Source: Azospirillum brasilense
GTDB taxonomy: Bacteria > Pseudomonadota > Alphaproteobacteria > Rickettsiales > UBA3002
Direction of reading: 5' to 3'
Assembly: GCA_003241645.1 (NCBI GenBank)
Contig: QFOX01000034.1
Location: 1 to 21,808 of the forward strand
DNA: 21,808 nt
In this document: one piece after another, positions 12,092 to 19,956 of the stretch
How the letters are laid out: each line of letters starts with the position of its first letter
Numbering within the stretch: the first letter of the stretch is position 1
The notes under the pieces: generated by a model
What the model was told of the DNA's origin: nothing
Database searches by the model: none
Seen by the model: the letters and a program-made list of their open reading frames with translations, nothing else
Program-made: the position numbers and the translations under genes

Positions 12092-12600
12092 CAGGCGCGG
12101 CGTCCCTGCCGCATGATGCGGCTGCCGAACCAGAACGCCATGATGGCCGAGAAGATCGCCACATCCTCCTCGTTCCACACCAGCACCAATGCCTCTGCCA
12201 TGCCCACCGGTTGTTGCCATGGCAATGCCGGCTCCTGCAGCAGGCTGAACTGGGCGATCTTCACGCCCACATACAGCAGGAAGAACCCATAGGTCAGAAT
12301 GGGACGCACCGAGCCCGCAAGCGCATCCACCCAATGAATGCCGGTCAGCTGCTCACGCAGCCGCGTGTTGAGGGCAGCACCCTCGGCGCGTTGCGTTTCC
12401 AGTTGAATGGCCTCAAGGCGCAAGGCGCGTTCCTGCGCGTCCTCGGCGTAGCCCGCCTGTTGCAGCGCGCGGGCATGTTCCATCTGCAATTTCAGCACCT
12501 GCAATTCATGCGCATGGTCGCGCTGGTCGCGGTACAGCTTCATGAAGTCCGGCACCGCACTGGAAAGGAATCCAAGCAGTGCGCTCAATAGCGCGATCAT
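12091..12600 (-). CDS. Holin, GTA-type with three membrane segments
   Basis: A 169-residue inner-membrane protein expected to form the lesions that release the endolysin. Membrane segments are at the N-terminus (MIALLSALLGFLSSAVPDF), at about 103-125 (ILTYGFFLLYVGVKIAQF) and near the C-terminus (VAIFSAIMAFWFGSRIM). Between the first two is a long charged coiled coil (KLYRDQRDHAHELQVLKLQM and on), the layout of the GTA_holin_3TM family. ATG 12600 is chosen because AGGAG lies six bases upstream. It sits between DUF6127 and the endolysin, completing a lysis cassette. Confidence 0.82.
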   Translation of the reverse strand: MIALLSALLGFLSSAVPDFMKLYRDQRDHAHELQVLKLQMEHARALQQAGYAEDAQERALRLEAIQLETQRAEGAALNTRLREQLTGIHWVDALAGSVRPILTYGFFLLYVGVKIAQFSLLQEPALPWQQPVGMAEALVLVWNEEDVAIFSAIMAFWFGSRIMRQGRRA

Positions 12601-12609
12601 CACCTTCTC

Positions 12610-12855
12610 CTATCGTTCCATGAGTAATTGCCGCAGGCCATCCCACAGCATGTAGATCAACGCGGTCACCCCCACGCCCACGGCTGTGCGGCGCACGCCT
12701 TTGGTCAGTTCCTCCTGCCCCAGCCGTGCACGGCGCAGGTGGATCATGTCCTGCTGGATGGCGTGCGGATCATCGACCGTGAAGCCAAGATGGCCGAGCG
12801 TTTCCTGCACGCTTGCATGCACGATCTGGCGTATCTCTTCGCGCAACATGGGCAT
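12610..12855 (-). CDS. DUF6127 family small membrane protein
   Basis: An 81-residue protein with a helical soluble start (REEIRQIVHASVQETLGHLG), a DPHAIQQDMIHLRRAR segment and a C-terminal membrane helix (VGVGVTALIYMLWDGL). This is the pattern of DUF6127, a small family found in alphaproteobacterial prophages next to tail and lysis genes. ATG 12855 (MPML) starts two bases after the stop of the DUF2793 gene; ATG 12849 is an alternative. It could be a second holin, a holin regulator or a spanin-like helper; position beside holin and endolysin suggests lysis. Confidence 0.72.
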   Translation of the reverse strand: MPMLREEIRQIVHASVQETLGHLGFTVDDPHAIQQDMIHLRRARLGQEELTKGVRRTAVGVGVTALIYMLWDGLRQLLMER

Positions 12856-12857
12856 GG

Positions 12858-14054
12858 CTACACCATCACGCTGCCGAAAATGCCGCGCTTGGCACCGCCA
12901 TACCATGTCTGCGTATCGGCACCGGCGCCATATTCCATCCAGCTGATGGTATGCCGCCCAGCCCCGACCTGATATTCCCGGGAAATACCGTTCCCGCAGA
13001 AACTGCCAGCAGGCCCGGTCACGAACCCGGCTTCGCAATCCGTGGTGGTGGTGCTGTCCAGCGCCATGCCGAAGAACAGGTTACGCATCGTGCTGCTGGA
13101 ATTCGAAGCATTCGCGATGAGCATGGCCTGCACGCTGTCTTCCTCCACGCCCTGAAGAAAATCCAGCTGGTTCGCGCTATTATTGTTCGCCTGCCGATAA
13201 CTGGCCGTGCTGTAGGTCCACGAAGCGGTCGGCTCCGTGCGCAGCATGGGTCGGCGCACACGGTGGTAATAATTATACAGGTAGCGCCGGGCTGCACTGT
13301 CTTCCGTGCGGCCACTCGTTGCGGTGGTGCGGAAACTTCCTAAGTAGCGCCGTGTGGCGCTGCCGCTACGCACCAGCACTCCGTGCTGGCGGGCCAGCGC
13401 CGTGGCGCGCGTGGTGTCGTTCGTCCATGCCGTCAACTCCAGCGCGAGGGCACCGGCATTGAGGTAGGCGAACACATCGTAGATCGTGTTGGTGGTTGCC
13501 GGCACGGCGATGGATGTTTCCGCAAAACTGATGCTCTGCCACGCGCTGCCATCATACAAGGCAAGGCGGTTCCCGGCATAGGGCGTGTAATACACCACCG
13601 TGGCGGCCGTCACGTCGGCCGTGCCCACGGGCTGGCCAGAGGTCAGCGTCAGCCGCCCCTCGCACACCATCGGCTGGGGTGCAGTGCTGCCACCGCCTCC
13701 ACCTCCCCCGCCACTGCCCGTGATGACCGGCTGCCACGCTGCGCCATCATACACCACGTGCAGGTTCTCATCGTTCACCCACAAGAGCAGGCCTTCATTC
13801 GGCGCAATGAACCGCCATATCTGGTCGTAATAGGCCACCTGCCCCGCTTTTCCTGCCCAATCGCCCGTCGCGCCCGCCGCCACGATGTACGTATCGCCGT
13901 CGAGCGGGCTGCCGGGCGGCGTGGCAAGGTCGCGGTCCACCACGCCGCTGTTCAGCAGCGCATCCACACGCGCGAGGGCCTCATTAATGGTGATCTCTTT
14001 CTGTGCCTGGGCCTGCTCAAGCAGCACCAGCCCTAAATGTTTCGTGGTCGCCAT
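12858..14054 (-). CDS. DUF2793 phage tail protein
   Basis: A 398-residue protein. The N-terminal DUF2793 domain (about 1-115) has the typical LEQAQAQKEITINEALARVD, PPGSPLDGDTYIVAAGATGDWAG and EGLLLWVNDE segments. A glycine-only linker follows (about 112-121), then a C-terminal region of about 275 residues rich in T, S, A and Y with LTLTSGQPV, YDGSAWQSI and a tail-fibre-like end GISREYQVGAGRHTISWMEY. The N-terminus likely docks to the tail and the C-terminus touches the host surface, as expected for a fibre or adhesin; this is inference. ATG 14054 has AGGAG upstream at good spacing. A divergent promoter region separates it from the PH-SHOCT gene. Confidence 0.85.
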   Translation of the reverse strand: MATTKHLGLVLLEQAQAQKEITINEALARVDALLNSGVVDRDLATPPGSPLDGDTYIVAAGATGDWAGKAGQVAYYDQIWRFIAPNEGLLLWVNDENLHVVYDGAAWQPVITGSGGGGGGGGSTAPQPMVCEGRLTLTSGQPVGTADVTAATVVYYTPYAGNRLALYDGSAWQSISFAETSIAVPATTNTIYDVFAYLNAGALALELTAWTNDTTRATALARQHGVLVRSGSATRRYLGSFRTTATSGRTEDSAARRYLYNYYHRVRRPMLRTEPTASWTYSTASYRQANNNSANQLDFLQGVEEDSVQAMLIANASNSSSTMRNLFFGMALDSTTTTDCEAGFVTGPAGSFCGNGISREYQVGAGRHTISWMEYGAGADTQTWYGGAKRGIFGSVMV

Positions 14055-14079
14055 GTACTCTCCTGTTCAGCGTGGTAAT

Positions 14080-14114
14080 TCACAACTTGTGATGTGAGGG
14101 ATTCGCGCTAGAAT
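14080..14114 (+). promoter_or_regulatory. Promoter with overlapping operator-like palindrome, PH-SHOCT gene
   Basis: TTGTGA (14087-14092) and TAGAAT (14109-14114) with a 16-base spacer match the consensus at four and five of six positions and lie about 20 bases before the start codon. The -35 box is half of a perfect 13-base palindrome, tcacaa-c-ttgtga (14080-14092), which would be a natural repressor site. The palindrome also lies upstream of the divergent DUF2793 gene. Confidence 0.5.
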
Positions 14115-14135
14115 GGCGACAGAACGAGGTCACGC

Positions 14136-14705
14136 ATGCCCACATTGGAACAGGTCCGCAAACAGATCGATAATCTGCCGGATCGTTATGTCTTCTATAC
14201 GCAGAAAGAAATTCGCTATTTGCCGAAGATCCTCGGCGAAGGTGAGGAGATCCTCGCCCTTACCTCGGGCTATCTCGACGGCCGCACCTGGCTTGCCGTG
14301 TGCACCAGCCGCCGCGTGCTGCTCATCCATCGCGGCATGTTCTTCGGCCTGCGCCAGATCCAGATGAACCTCGACCGCATCCAATCCATCGATTCCAGCT
14401 TCACCATTTTCTTCGGCAGCCTGCGCTTCTGGGATGGGGCGAATTCCGTGGGCATCAATCTGGTGCTCAAGTCGTCCATTGCCCCGTTCGTGCGCGTCAC
14501 GCAGGACGCGATGGACCGCTACAAACGCCAGATGGCCTACGATGTCGCCAATACGGTCACCTCGGCGGCGCGCAGCACTGCCGGTTCTGCCCCGTCACCC
14601 AAATTGACCGATGAGCTGGAACGCCTCGCCAAACTCAAGGCCGACGGGCATTTGAGCGAGGAAGAATTCCTCACCGCGAAAAATAAATTACTTGGAAAAG
14701 CCTAG
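14136..14705 (+). CDS. Bacterial PH-domain and SHOCT protein, opposite to phage genes
   Basis: A 189-residue protein. Residues about 40-130 fit a bacterial pleckstrin-homology domain: GEEILALTSGYLDG, WLAVCTSRRVLLIHRGMFFG, QMNLDRIQSIDSSFTIFFG. A linker rich in A, S and T follows, then a C-terminal SHOCT motif (about 161-188: LTDELERLAKLKADGHLSEE, then EFLTAKNKLLGKA). SHOCT motifs are short, often promote oligomer formation, and occur at the ends of bacterial PH proteins. No membrane segment. The gene has its own promoter-like region and a GAGGT site five bases before ATG 14136, and its stop shares CTAG with the gene on the other strand. It looks like cargo expressed during lysogeny; function unknown. 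Confidence 0.8.
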   Translation: MPTLEQVRKQIDNLPDRYVFYTQKEIRYLPKILGEGEEILALTSGYLDGRTWLAVCTSRRVLLIHRGMFFGLRQIQMNLDRIQSIDSSFTIFFGSLRFWDGANSVGINLVLKSSIAPFVRVTQDAMDRYKRQMAYDVANTVTSAARSTAGSAPSPKLTDELERLAKLKADGHLSEEEFLTAKNKLLGKA

Positions 14706-15091
14706 TTCTGCGGCAGCACCAGCGACGCGATCTTCATGCGCAGCGTTACATCCAGCGCATCCAGCGTACGCGGGAACAGGTTCTGCACGCGGCCAATGAA
14801 ATCACTGAAGGCGATCTCGCCTTGCGTGGCCATCTCGGCCAGCGAGCTTAGCATGGTGTCTTCTTCACCGGCAATGCCCTGCATGCGCATCGACATTACC
14901 AGTTGGTTCACCGTGGTGCGTTCCACATTCGCGCGGTAGGCCGCATCGTCGAAGGCCAGCGGCTGCACGGCGCGTTGCTGCTCTTCCTGCACGCGCTGGG
15001 GGCTGGATAGCCAGCTTTTCCCAAGCGTCCAGAGAATTTCGTGAAGTGGTTGCGAGCCCGGCAGGGGCTGGTATGTCATGGCCTGTTGCAT
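14702..15091 (-). CDS. Unknown phage-region protein, 129 residues
   Basis: Not recognised. A mostly helical protein with PGSQPLHEILWTLGKSWLSS near the start, a central charged segment (VQEEQQRAVQPLAFDDAAYR) and TVNQLVMSMRMQGIAGEEDT, then LFPRTLDALDVTLRMKIASL at the end. No membrane helix or cysteine pattern. Start uncertain: ATG 15091 is one base from GGAGG, while ATG 15079 is 13 bases away. It follows the TIM-barrel tail gene by about 35 bases on the same strand, so it is probably part of the tail operon. Its stop codon is shared with that of the PH-SHOCT gene. Confidence 0.65.
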   Translation of the reverse strand: MQQAMTYQPLPGSQPLHEILWTLGKSWLSSPQRVQEEQQRAVQPLAFDDAAYRANVERTTVNQLVMSMRMQGIAGEEDTMLSSLAEMATQGEIAFSDFIGRVQNLFPRTLDALDVTLRMKIASLVLPQN

Positions 15092-15126
15092 ACCTCCAAC
15101 CTACACCCGCAATTGTTAAAAAAGCT

Positions 15127-18100
15127 TTACTGCACCACCACATTTGCACTGGCAGCACGGCCCAGCCCCACCAGCGCCGAAACCTGCGCCACCTGCAAGG
15201 CAAGGCTTGTCTGGCCTGCACCAAAATCCGCCACCTGCTCGGCAAGGCTGTAATCCACCCATGGCTGGGCGGTGCGCCATTGGCGCTTCACAGCGCTGCC
15301 GCTCATGACCCGCACATCGTATTCCTCGCGCTGCTCCATCAGCGGAATATCCACCCCGCTGCGCCATGCGCCGTCGATGCGCGCCCGGCGCACCCATTGC
15401 AGGCGAATCCCGCCGCCCGCCTTGCGCCGTGCAGCCAGATGCACGGGGGCATACGGCTTCAGGCTCTCGGCCTGCACCACGTGCAGCTGCTCTGTGCCCA
15501 CATCCAGCGAGGCACCAAGTGTCACCGCGCGCAACGGCCAGCTTGCGCCCAGTTGCGTCGGCGTGGTCGTCAGCGTTTCCACGGCATTATCCAGCAGCAC
15601 GAACCGCTCCCCAGCCCCATGGCTGGCGCAGGCATGTTCGGTGCCCAGCCGCCCGCGCAACAGCGTATCCAACCGGTATACGCCCGCGCCAAGCGGTGTC
15701 GCATGCGCGAACTGGATGATTTCGTTGCCCACCACGGCCACGTTCGCGCCGTCACGCATGGCCTCTTCGGTCACGCTCACCAGTTCGGCGCCGCCCAGCA
15801 GCGCCACCTCCAGCGTATGCTGGCGGTCCACGCGTTGCGGCGCTGACCATGGCAAGGCCTGCAGGCACGCACCAATGGTGGCGGGGCGGTCCATCTCCGC
15901 GATCACGCTATCTTCCACCATGGTGGAAAGCTTCAGCAGGCTTGCGCCTGCCCACCCTGCCGAAATGCCGCACGCGGCCACGCGCAGCGTGCAATCATCC
16001 ACCCCATCCCCGGGCAGTGCCGGTATATCCAGCACTTCGCAGCGTGTGGCCGAGGGCGGAAGGATCGCCTCCTCGCCCGCGCCCAGCAGCGGTGCAATGT
16101 AGCCGTCCCACCGCTCATTCTCTACCCGGGTCGCCCGAATGCGCAGCACGCCGGGGCGGCCAAGCTGCACCTGCTCCACCCGCAGGCGGTGCTGCCTTCC
16201 GCCATCCTGCAGCAGCAGCACATCGTTGGGCATCAGCGCGGCATAGCGCATGGGCAGTTGCAGCGTCACGCGGCAGCGCTCGGCCCAGCTTCGCTCCAGC
16301 TGCAGGTCGGCCACGGTGCGCGCGTGGCTTTCCGAAAGCACCAGCCCAAGCCGCATCACCTGCCGGTCGCGCGCCGATGCGTTTTGGCGGCTTGCTTCCT
16401 GCACCTGCGTTTCATAGCGCTGCAGGCGGTTCAGGTAATGCACCTCAAGGCTGCCGGGAAGGCTCAGATCCTCGCTGCGCTCCACCACATAGGCAAGGCT
16501 TCGGCCGTCATCCTGTATCGGCACGCATGCGCCCACATCCACCGGCACGGCATCCCCGGCTTCCAGCAACATGGCGTGTAATCCATCCTGCTTTTCCACC
16601 AGCGTGAACACATAGGCCTGCATCAGCTGGCTGAGCACGGCGCGTGCCGTCGTGCGTTCGTGAATGACGAAACCATCCAGCATCATCTGCAGCGCGTCGG
16701 TGTGGATGCTTGCGGCATCCAGTCCCACTTTTGCTGCCACCGCTTCCACCGCGGCCGCCACATGGCTGGCACCCAGCTTGCCCTGCACCCAGTGGCCCGT
16801 GGCCCAGTTGGCGCCATCCGCCCACACCTGCCGAAGGTCCGGCCAGTGCGGGTACGGCCGCGCGTCCCACGCCCATAAGAACTTCTGCGGCACCATGCTG
16901 CTGCCGGCCCATTCGGCCTCGGTGGCGGCGATCGCCACACGTTGCGCCATAAAATCGACCCGCCCGCGCGACTGGCGCGGGAAGGCACTTTCGCTGGTCG
17001 CCGCATCCACGAACACGTTCGGTTCGTTGCTGCACCCATCCACGCTGGCGAACCCATATTCGGTGAACCAGACCGGCTTGCTGCCCGGCACCCATGCGGT
17101 GGTGGCACCGTTCGGGTTCACGTGCGGGTTGGCCCACCACCAGCCGATATTTTTCCACGCATAGGCAGGCGCCAGCGGCGCGGTGATGGTGCGCGCCTCG
17201 TCGGTATAATAAAAATCCCAGCCCTCACCGCTGGTCCACCCATCGCGGATCGCCGCGGCGTCGTAGCCTTCCTGCACGCCTTGCGTGAGCGGGAAATACG
17301 CATCGATGCCGACCATATCAATATCCGCCGAAGCCCATAGCGGGTCGAGATGGTACCATCCACCATCCGTGTGGTGGTACTCGCTCCAATCGGCGGCATA
17401 GGTCAGCTTCACGCTACTGCCCAGCAGGCTGCGCACATGCGCGGCCAGCGTCACCAGCGCACTCACGGCGGGGTAAACGCCCGCGCCACTGGTGATCTTG
17501 GTCAGGTCCCGCAATTCACTGCCAATGGCAAACGCATCCACCCTGCCTGCAAGCAATGTGGCGTAATGCAGAACGAACGCGCGGTAGCCTGCCGTTTTGG
17601 TGAAGAAATTCGTCACCTGCGCGCTGCTGCCGGTCAACTTACCACGCCACGGTTTGCCGGGCAGGTCCATCAGCAGCATGGGGCAGAAGAACACTTTCAG
17701 TCCGCGCGCGCGGATGGCATCGCACATCCGTTGCAGGCTGGCATCGTCCGGGGTGCCGCCATAGCGCGCCACGCTGCCGTCCTTGCCCACCAGCGTTGCC
17801 GTGGCCCGTGTTTTACCTGCCACCGCCCAGCTATTCGGCGTGATCTGCGTCACCTCCTTGAATTCCACGCGCGGCGCAATGTCGCAGCTGGCAATATCCA
17901 TGCTGCTGCCGAACCAGTTCACCACTACCCCCACCCATTCAAGGTTGGGGAATGTCTGTTGTGCATGGTCCAGCGCTACCTGCACGTTCGCTTTGCCTTC
18001 GGCGGTGTGCTGGTTCAGCGCCACCTGATAGCCCGTCGGCAGGAAATTCCCGGCCGCATCCTGCCCCATATGCTTGAACTGCGCGACCGGGTCATACACG

Positions 18101-18798
18101 AACTCACCCGATCCCGGGATCATCATGATCGCCCGCACGGCCGATTCCACCGGCATGCTGTCCACATCGCGCTGGGGCGTGCGGCGCAGCACCTCGAACG
18201 TAAAATTCGGAATGCGGTTGCCAAAATCCCCCAGCGGAAAATCCTCGACCACCACATAGGCCAACCCACGATAGGCGGGCGTTTTTCCCACGCCTTCGAA
18301 GCTCTCGATCAGCGCATCCGGCAACTGGTCTTCGCTGCCGCGGTAAATGCGGTAGGTTCCCTGGCTCATATCCAGCTGTTTGGCATCCGCCCAGATGCGG
18401 CTGATGCGCGTGATCTCCCCCTCGCAGATGGCGATCGCGAACGTGGCGTAATAACTATAGGTCACGCTGGTGCTGGTCGCCTTCTTGCGGCTGCCACCCT
18501 TGCCGCCCTGCGTGCTCGTGGTGGTGGTCTGCACTTCCTTGATCGGCCGCGACCAGATCATGTTGCCCGCCAGCCGCATGCTGCCGAACACGATCGGGAT
18601 CATCCGCCCATAGAGCGACGATTGCACGGCCAGCTGCTCCAGCCGCGCGCCTTCGTAGTGGCGTTTGCTGCTGCCGCCGCCGCCCTCCAGCCCTGCGCCC
18701 AGCTGTGCGCCAATGGCCGCGCCAATATGCCCGCCAATGGGGCCACCCACGGCCGTGCCCACGGCGCGGCCCACCGTGGCCAGAACGATCGAAGCCAT
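15127..18798 (-). CDS. GTA-type TIM-barrel tail / host-specificity protein
   Basis: A 1223-residue protein of the type encoded by the last large gene of the Rhodobacter GTA cluster. It starts with a glycine-rich hydrophobic stretch (VGGPIGGHIGAAIGAQLGAG) and the conserved YGRMIPIVFGSMRLAGNMIW (about 63-82). About residues 290-640 form the GTA TIM-barrel domain (WVGVVVNWFGSSMDIASCDI, FAIGSELRDL, VGIDAYFPL, PVWFTEYGF), which resembles glycoside hydrolases and may act on surface glycans. A phage tail domain follows (about 700-870), and the C-terminus is beta-rich with a late fibronectin-like region. ATG 18798 is preceded by AGAGGAG at seven bases; the longer frame is unsupported. It follows the NlpC/P60 gene as in GTAs. 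Confidence 0.92.
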   Translation of the reverse strand: MASIVLATVGRAVGTAVGGPIGGHIGAAIGAQLGAGLEGGGGSSKRHYEGARLEQLAVQSSLYGRMIPIVFGSMRLAGNMIWSRPIKEVQTTTTSTQGGKGGSRKKATSTSVTYSYYATFAIAICEGEITRISRIWADAKQLDMSQGTYRIYRGSEDQLPDALIESFEGVGKTPAYRGLAYVVVEDFPLGDFGNRIPNFTFEVLRRTPQRDVDSMPVESAVRAIMMIPGSGEFVYDPVAQFKHMGQDAAGNFLPTGYQVALNQHTAEGKANVQVALDHAQQTFPNLEWVGVVVNWFGSSMDIASCDIAPRVEFKEVTQITPNSWAVAGKTRATATLVGKDGSVARYGGTPDDASLQRMCDAIRARGLKVFFCPMLLMDLPGKPWRGKLTGSSAQVTNFFTKTAGYRAFVLHYATLLAGRVDAFAIGSELRDLTKITSGAGVYPAVSALVTLAAHVRSLLGSSVKLTYAADWSEYHHTDGGWYHLDPLWASADIDMVGIDAYFPLTQGVQEGYDAAAIRDGWTSGEGWDFYYTDEARTITAPLAPAYAWKNIGWWWANPHVNPNGATTAWVPGSKPVWFTEYGFASVDGCSNEPNVFVDAATSESAFPRQSRGRVDFMAQRVAIAATEAEWAGSSMVPQKFLWAWDARPYPHWPDLRQVWADGANWATGHWVQGKLGASHVAAAVEAVAAKVGLDAASIHTDALQMMLDGFVIHERTTARAVLSQLMQAYVFTLVEKQDGLHAMLLEAGDAVPVDVGACVPIQDDGRSLAYVVERSEDLSLPGSLEVHYLNRLQRYETQVQEASRQNASARDRQVMRLGLVLSESHARTVADLQLERSWAERCRVTLQLPMRYAALMPNDVLLLQDGGRQHRLRVEQVQLGRPGVLRIRATRVENERWDGYIAPLLGAGEEAILPPSATRCEVLDIPALPGDGVDDCTLRVAACGISAGWAGASLLKLSTMVEDSVIAEMDRPATIGACLQALPWSAPQRVDRQHTLEVALLGGAELVSVTEEAMRDGANVAVVGNEIIQFAHATPLGAGVYRLDTLLRGRLGTEHACASHGAGERFVLLDNAVETLTTTPTQLGASWPLRAVTLGASLDVGTEQLHVVQAESLKPYAPVHLAARRKAGGGIRLQWVRRARIDGAWRSGVDIPLMEQREEYDVRVMSGSAVKRQWRTAQPWVDYSLAEQVADFGAGQTSLALQVAQVSALVGLGRAASANVVVQ

Positions 18799-18829
18799 TG
18801 CGGTACTCCTCTGATTTGGTTGTGTCTGG

Positions 18830-19273
18830 TTAGTTCTCTGGCAAGCGGTAAACGCCGTGGATGGCCGCGTCCCAGCCCTCATCCAACCGGTGCTCCACCA
18901 CTTTGCGCGCCACCGCATAGGCGTGGATCATGCCGAACGCCTGCGGCGCGGGATAATCCGTTAGCAGCGCCAGATGCTGCGCCCGGCCTTCAATGCGCAG
19001 CAGCAGCACATCGCCGGGGCGCTTGCTTGCTGGCTCAGCGCGCATCAGCCGTGCTCCCAGCATGCGCTCGAGATGTTCGCAGTCCGGGCGGTGCCCATAG
19101 GTGCGCTGGTCGTAGGTTTGCGGGCGTGCACCGTTGATGCGAATGCCCGCGGCCTCCGCGCTCAGCAGGATCAGTCCAAGGCAATCCATGCCCTCGCGGC
19201 TGCGGCCCTGATGGGCAAACGGCACGCCAAGAAACCCGCGCGCCGCCATCAGCAGCACTGCTTGCTGGTCCAT
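18830..19273 (-). CDS. NlpC/P60 family tail peptidase
   Basis: A 147-residue cysteine peptidase predicted to cut peptidoglycan cross-bridges as the tail penetrates the wall. The catalytic cysteine is C31 in GMDCLGL, the histidine H100 in RAQHLALLTD, and a polar third residue is probably H117 in GMIHAYA. FLGVPFAHQGRSREGMDCLG is typical of the GTA tail form. Three ATGs are in a row (19279, 19276, 19273); 19273 is chosen because AAAGAG lies seven bases upstream. The longer frame to 19471 only overlaps the DUF2335 gene. It precedes the TIM-barrel gene by 31 bases, the standard GTA order. Confidence 0.9.
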   Translation of the reverse strand: MDQQAVLLMAARGFLGVPFAHQGRSREGMDCLGLILLSAEAAGIRINGARPQTYDQRTYGHRPDCEHLERMLGARLMRAEPASKRPGDVLLLRIEGRAQHLALLTDYPAPQAFGMIHAYAVARKVVEHRLDEGWDAAIHGVYRLPEN

Positions 19274-19298
19274 CATCATGCTCTTTACGAGAGGAAAA

Positions 19299-19757
19299 CT
19301 ACTCCGCTTCGGCAGAAGCGGCCTTTTCAGGCCGGAAGGTCTGGCGCATGGCCGGGCGCGCGAACAGCGGCTTCTGGCCAAGGCTTTTGGCATACCACCA
19401 GACGATTGCGGCCATGGTAACAATGGCCATGCCAAACACCCAAATGAACGCCGCAATGCTTGCGTTGCCATGCATGCCGATCACGCTGGCCGACACGAAG
19501 ATCGCGATCGCGATGAGGAAGCCAAGCAACTGCCCAAGAATGGTCGAGATCTGGTGCACACGAAGCGCGCGGTTCTCCCATGTGTGGCGGTGGATCTGCT
19601 CGCGCTCGAACATACCCACAATGCGCTCCGCCGAGCCTTTCATCACCGTGTCATAGGCTTCCAGCGTTTCCGGCGAAGGAAGTCCTTCCGGGTTGCGGCG
19701 CGAATTATGCTGCTTGGCAAAGCGGCCCTTGCCGGAAGAATGGCGGTCATTATTCAT
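19299..19757 (-). CDS. DUF2335 family membrane protein
   Basis: A 152-residue protein with a basic N-terminus, the DUF2335-like segment LPSPETLEAYDTVMKGSAER then IVGMFEREQIHRH, and two membrane helices (LGQLLGFLIAIAIFVSASVI about 75-95, FIWVFGMAIVTMAAIVWWYA about 104-123). The C-terminus is charged. The family occurs in phages and bacterial genomes; its role is unknown, though a holin-like or membrane-remodelling function is often considered. ATG 19757 has GGAG seven bases upstream and overlaps the preceding stop by eight bases. In standard GTA clusters the DUF2163 and NlpC/P60 genes are adjacent, so this pair of genes is an insertion. Confidence 0.82.
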   Translation of the reverse strand: MNNDRHSSGKGRFAKQHNSRRNPEGLPSPETLEAYDTVMKGSAERIVGMFEREQIHRHTWENRALRVHQISTILGQLLGFLIAIAIFVSASVIGMHGNASIAAFIWVFGMAIVTMAAIVWWYAKSLGQKPLFARPAMRQTFRPEKAASAEAE

Positions 19758-19914
19758 CGTCACGCTCCATGGTGGCCTCGATATCGCCGGCAATGCGTTT
19801 AGCATCGCCGCGGAACGCTTCGTTCGCGCTGCGGTAAGGGTGGCGGTAAAGCGCGCTTTCCTGCAAGCGAAGCCCGGCCGACAATCCTTCAACGAATGTG
19901 AGGAAAAAACTCAT
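19750..19914 (-). CDS. Small unknown protein upstream of DUF2335, 54 residues
   Basis: A 54-residue product beginning MSFFLTFVEGLSAGLRLQES and ending with an acidic, charged helix (DAKRIAGDIEATMERDDE). The middle SALYRHPYRSANEAF is polar. ATG 19914 is chosen; a TTG at 19950 would add 12 residues, and neither has a strong ribosome-binding site. The stop overlaps the DUF2335 start by eight bases, which supports a real coupled pair. No family recognised. Confidence 0.55.
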   Translation of the reverse strand: MSFFLTFVEGLSAGLRLQESALYRHPYRSANEAFRGDAKRIAGDIEATMERDDE

Positions 19915-19956
19915 GCTTTTGTTATGCGCCCAAACATACCCGCTTGGCAAGTGGGG

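Noticed and set aside
13690..13718. Simple-sequence tract causing phase variation of the tail protein by frameshift
   Set aside because: The repeat unit is a glycine codon, so gains or losses stay in frame; only hinge length could vary.
17350..19137. 595-codon open frame on the + strand
   Set aside because: It lies antisense to the GTA TIM-barrel and NlpC/P60 genes, which have clear domains and starts. The product is rich in H, R and A with no family features, as expected from a GC-rich reverse frame.
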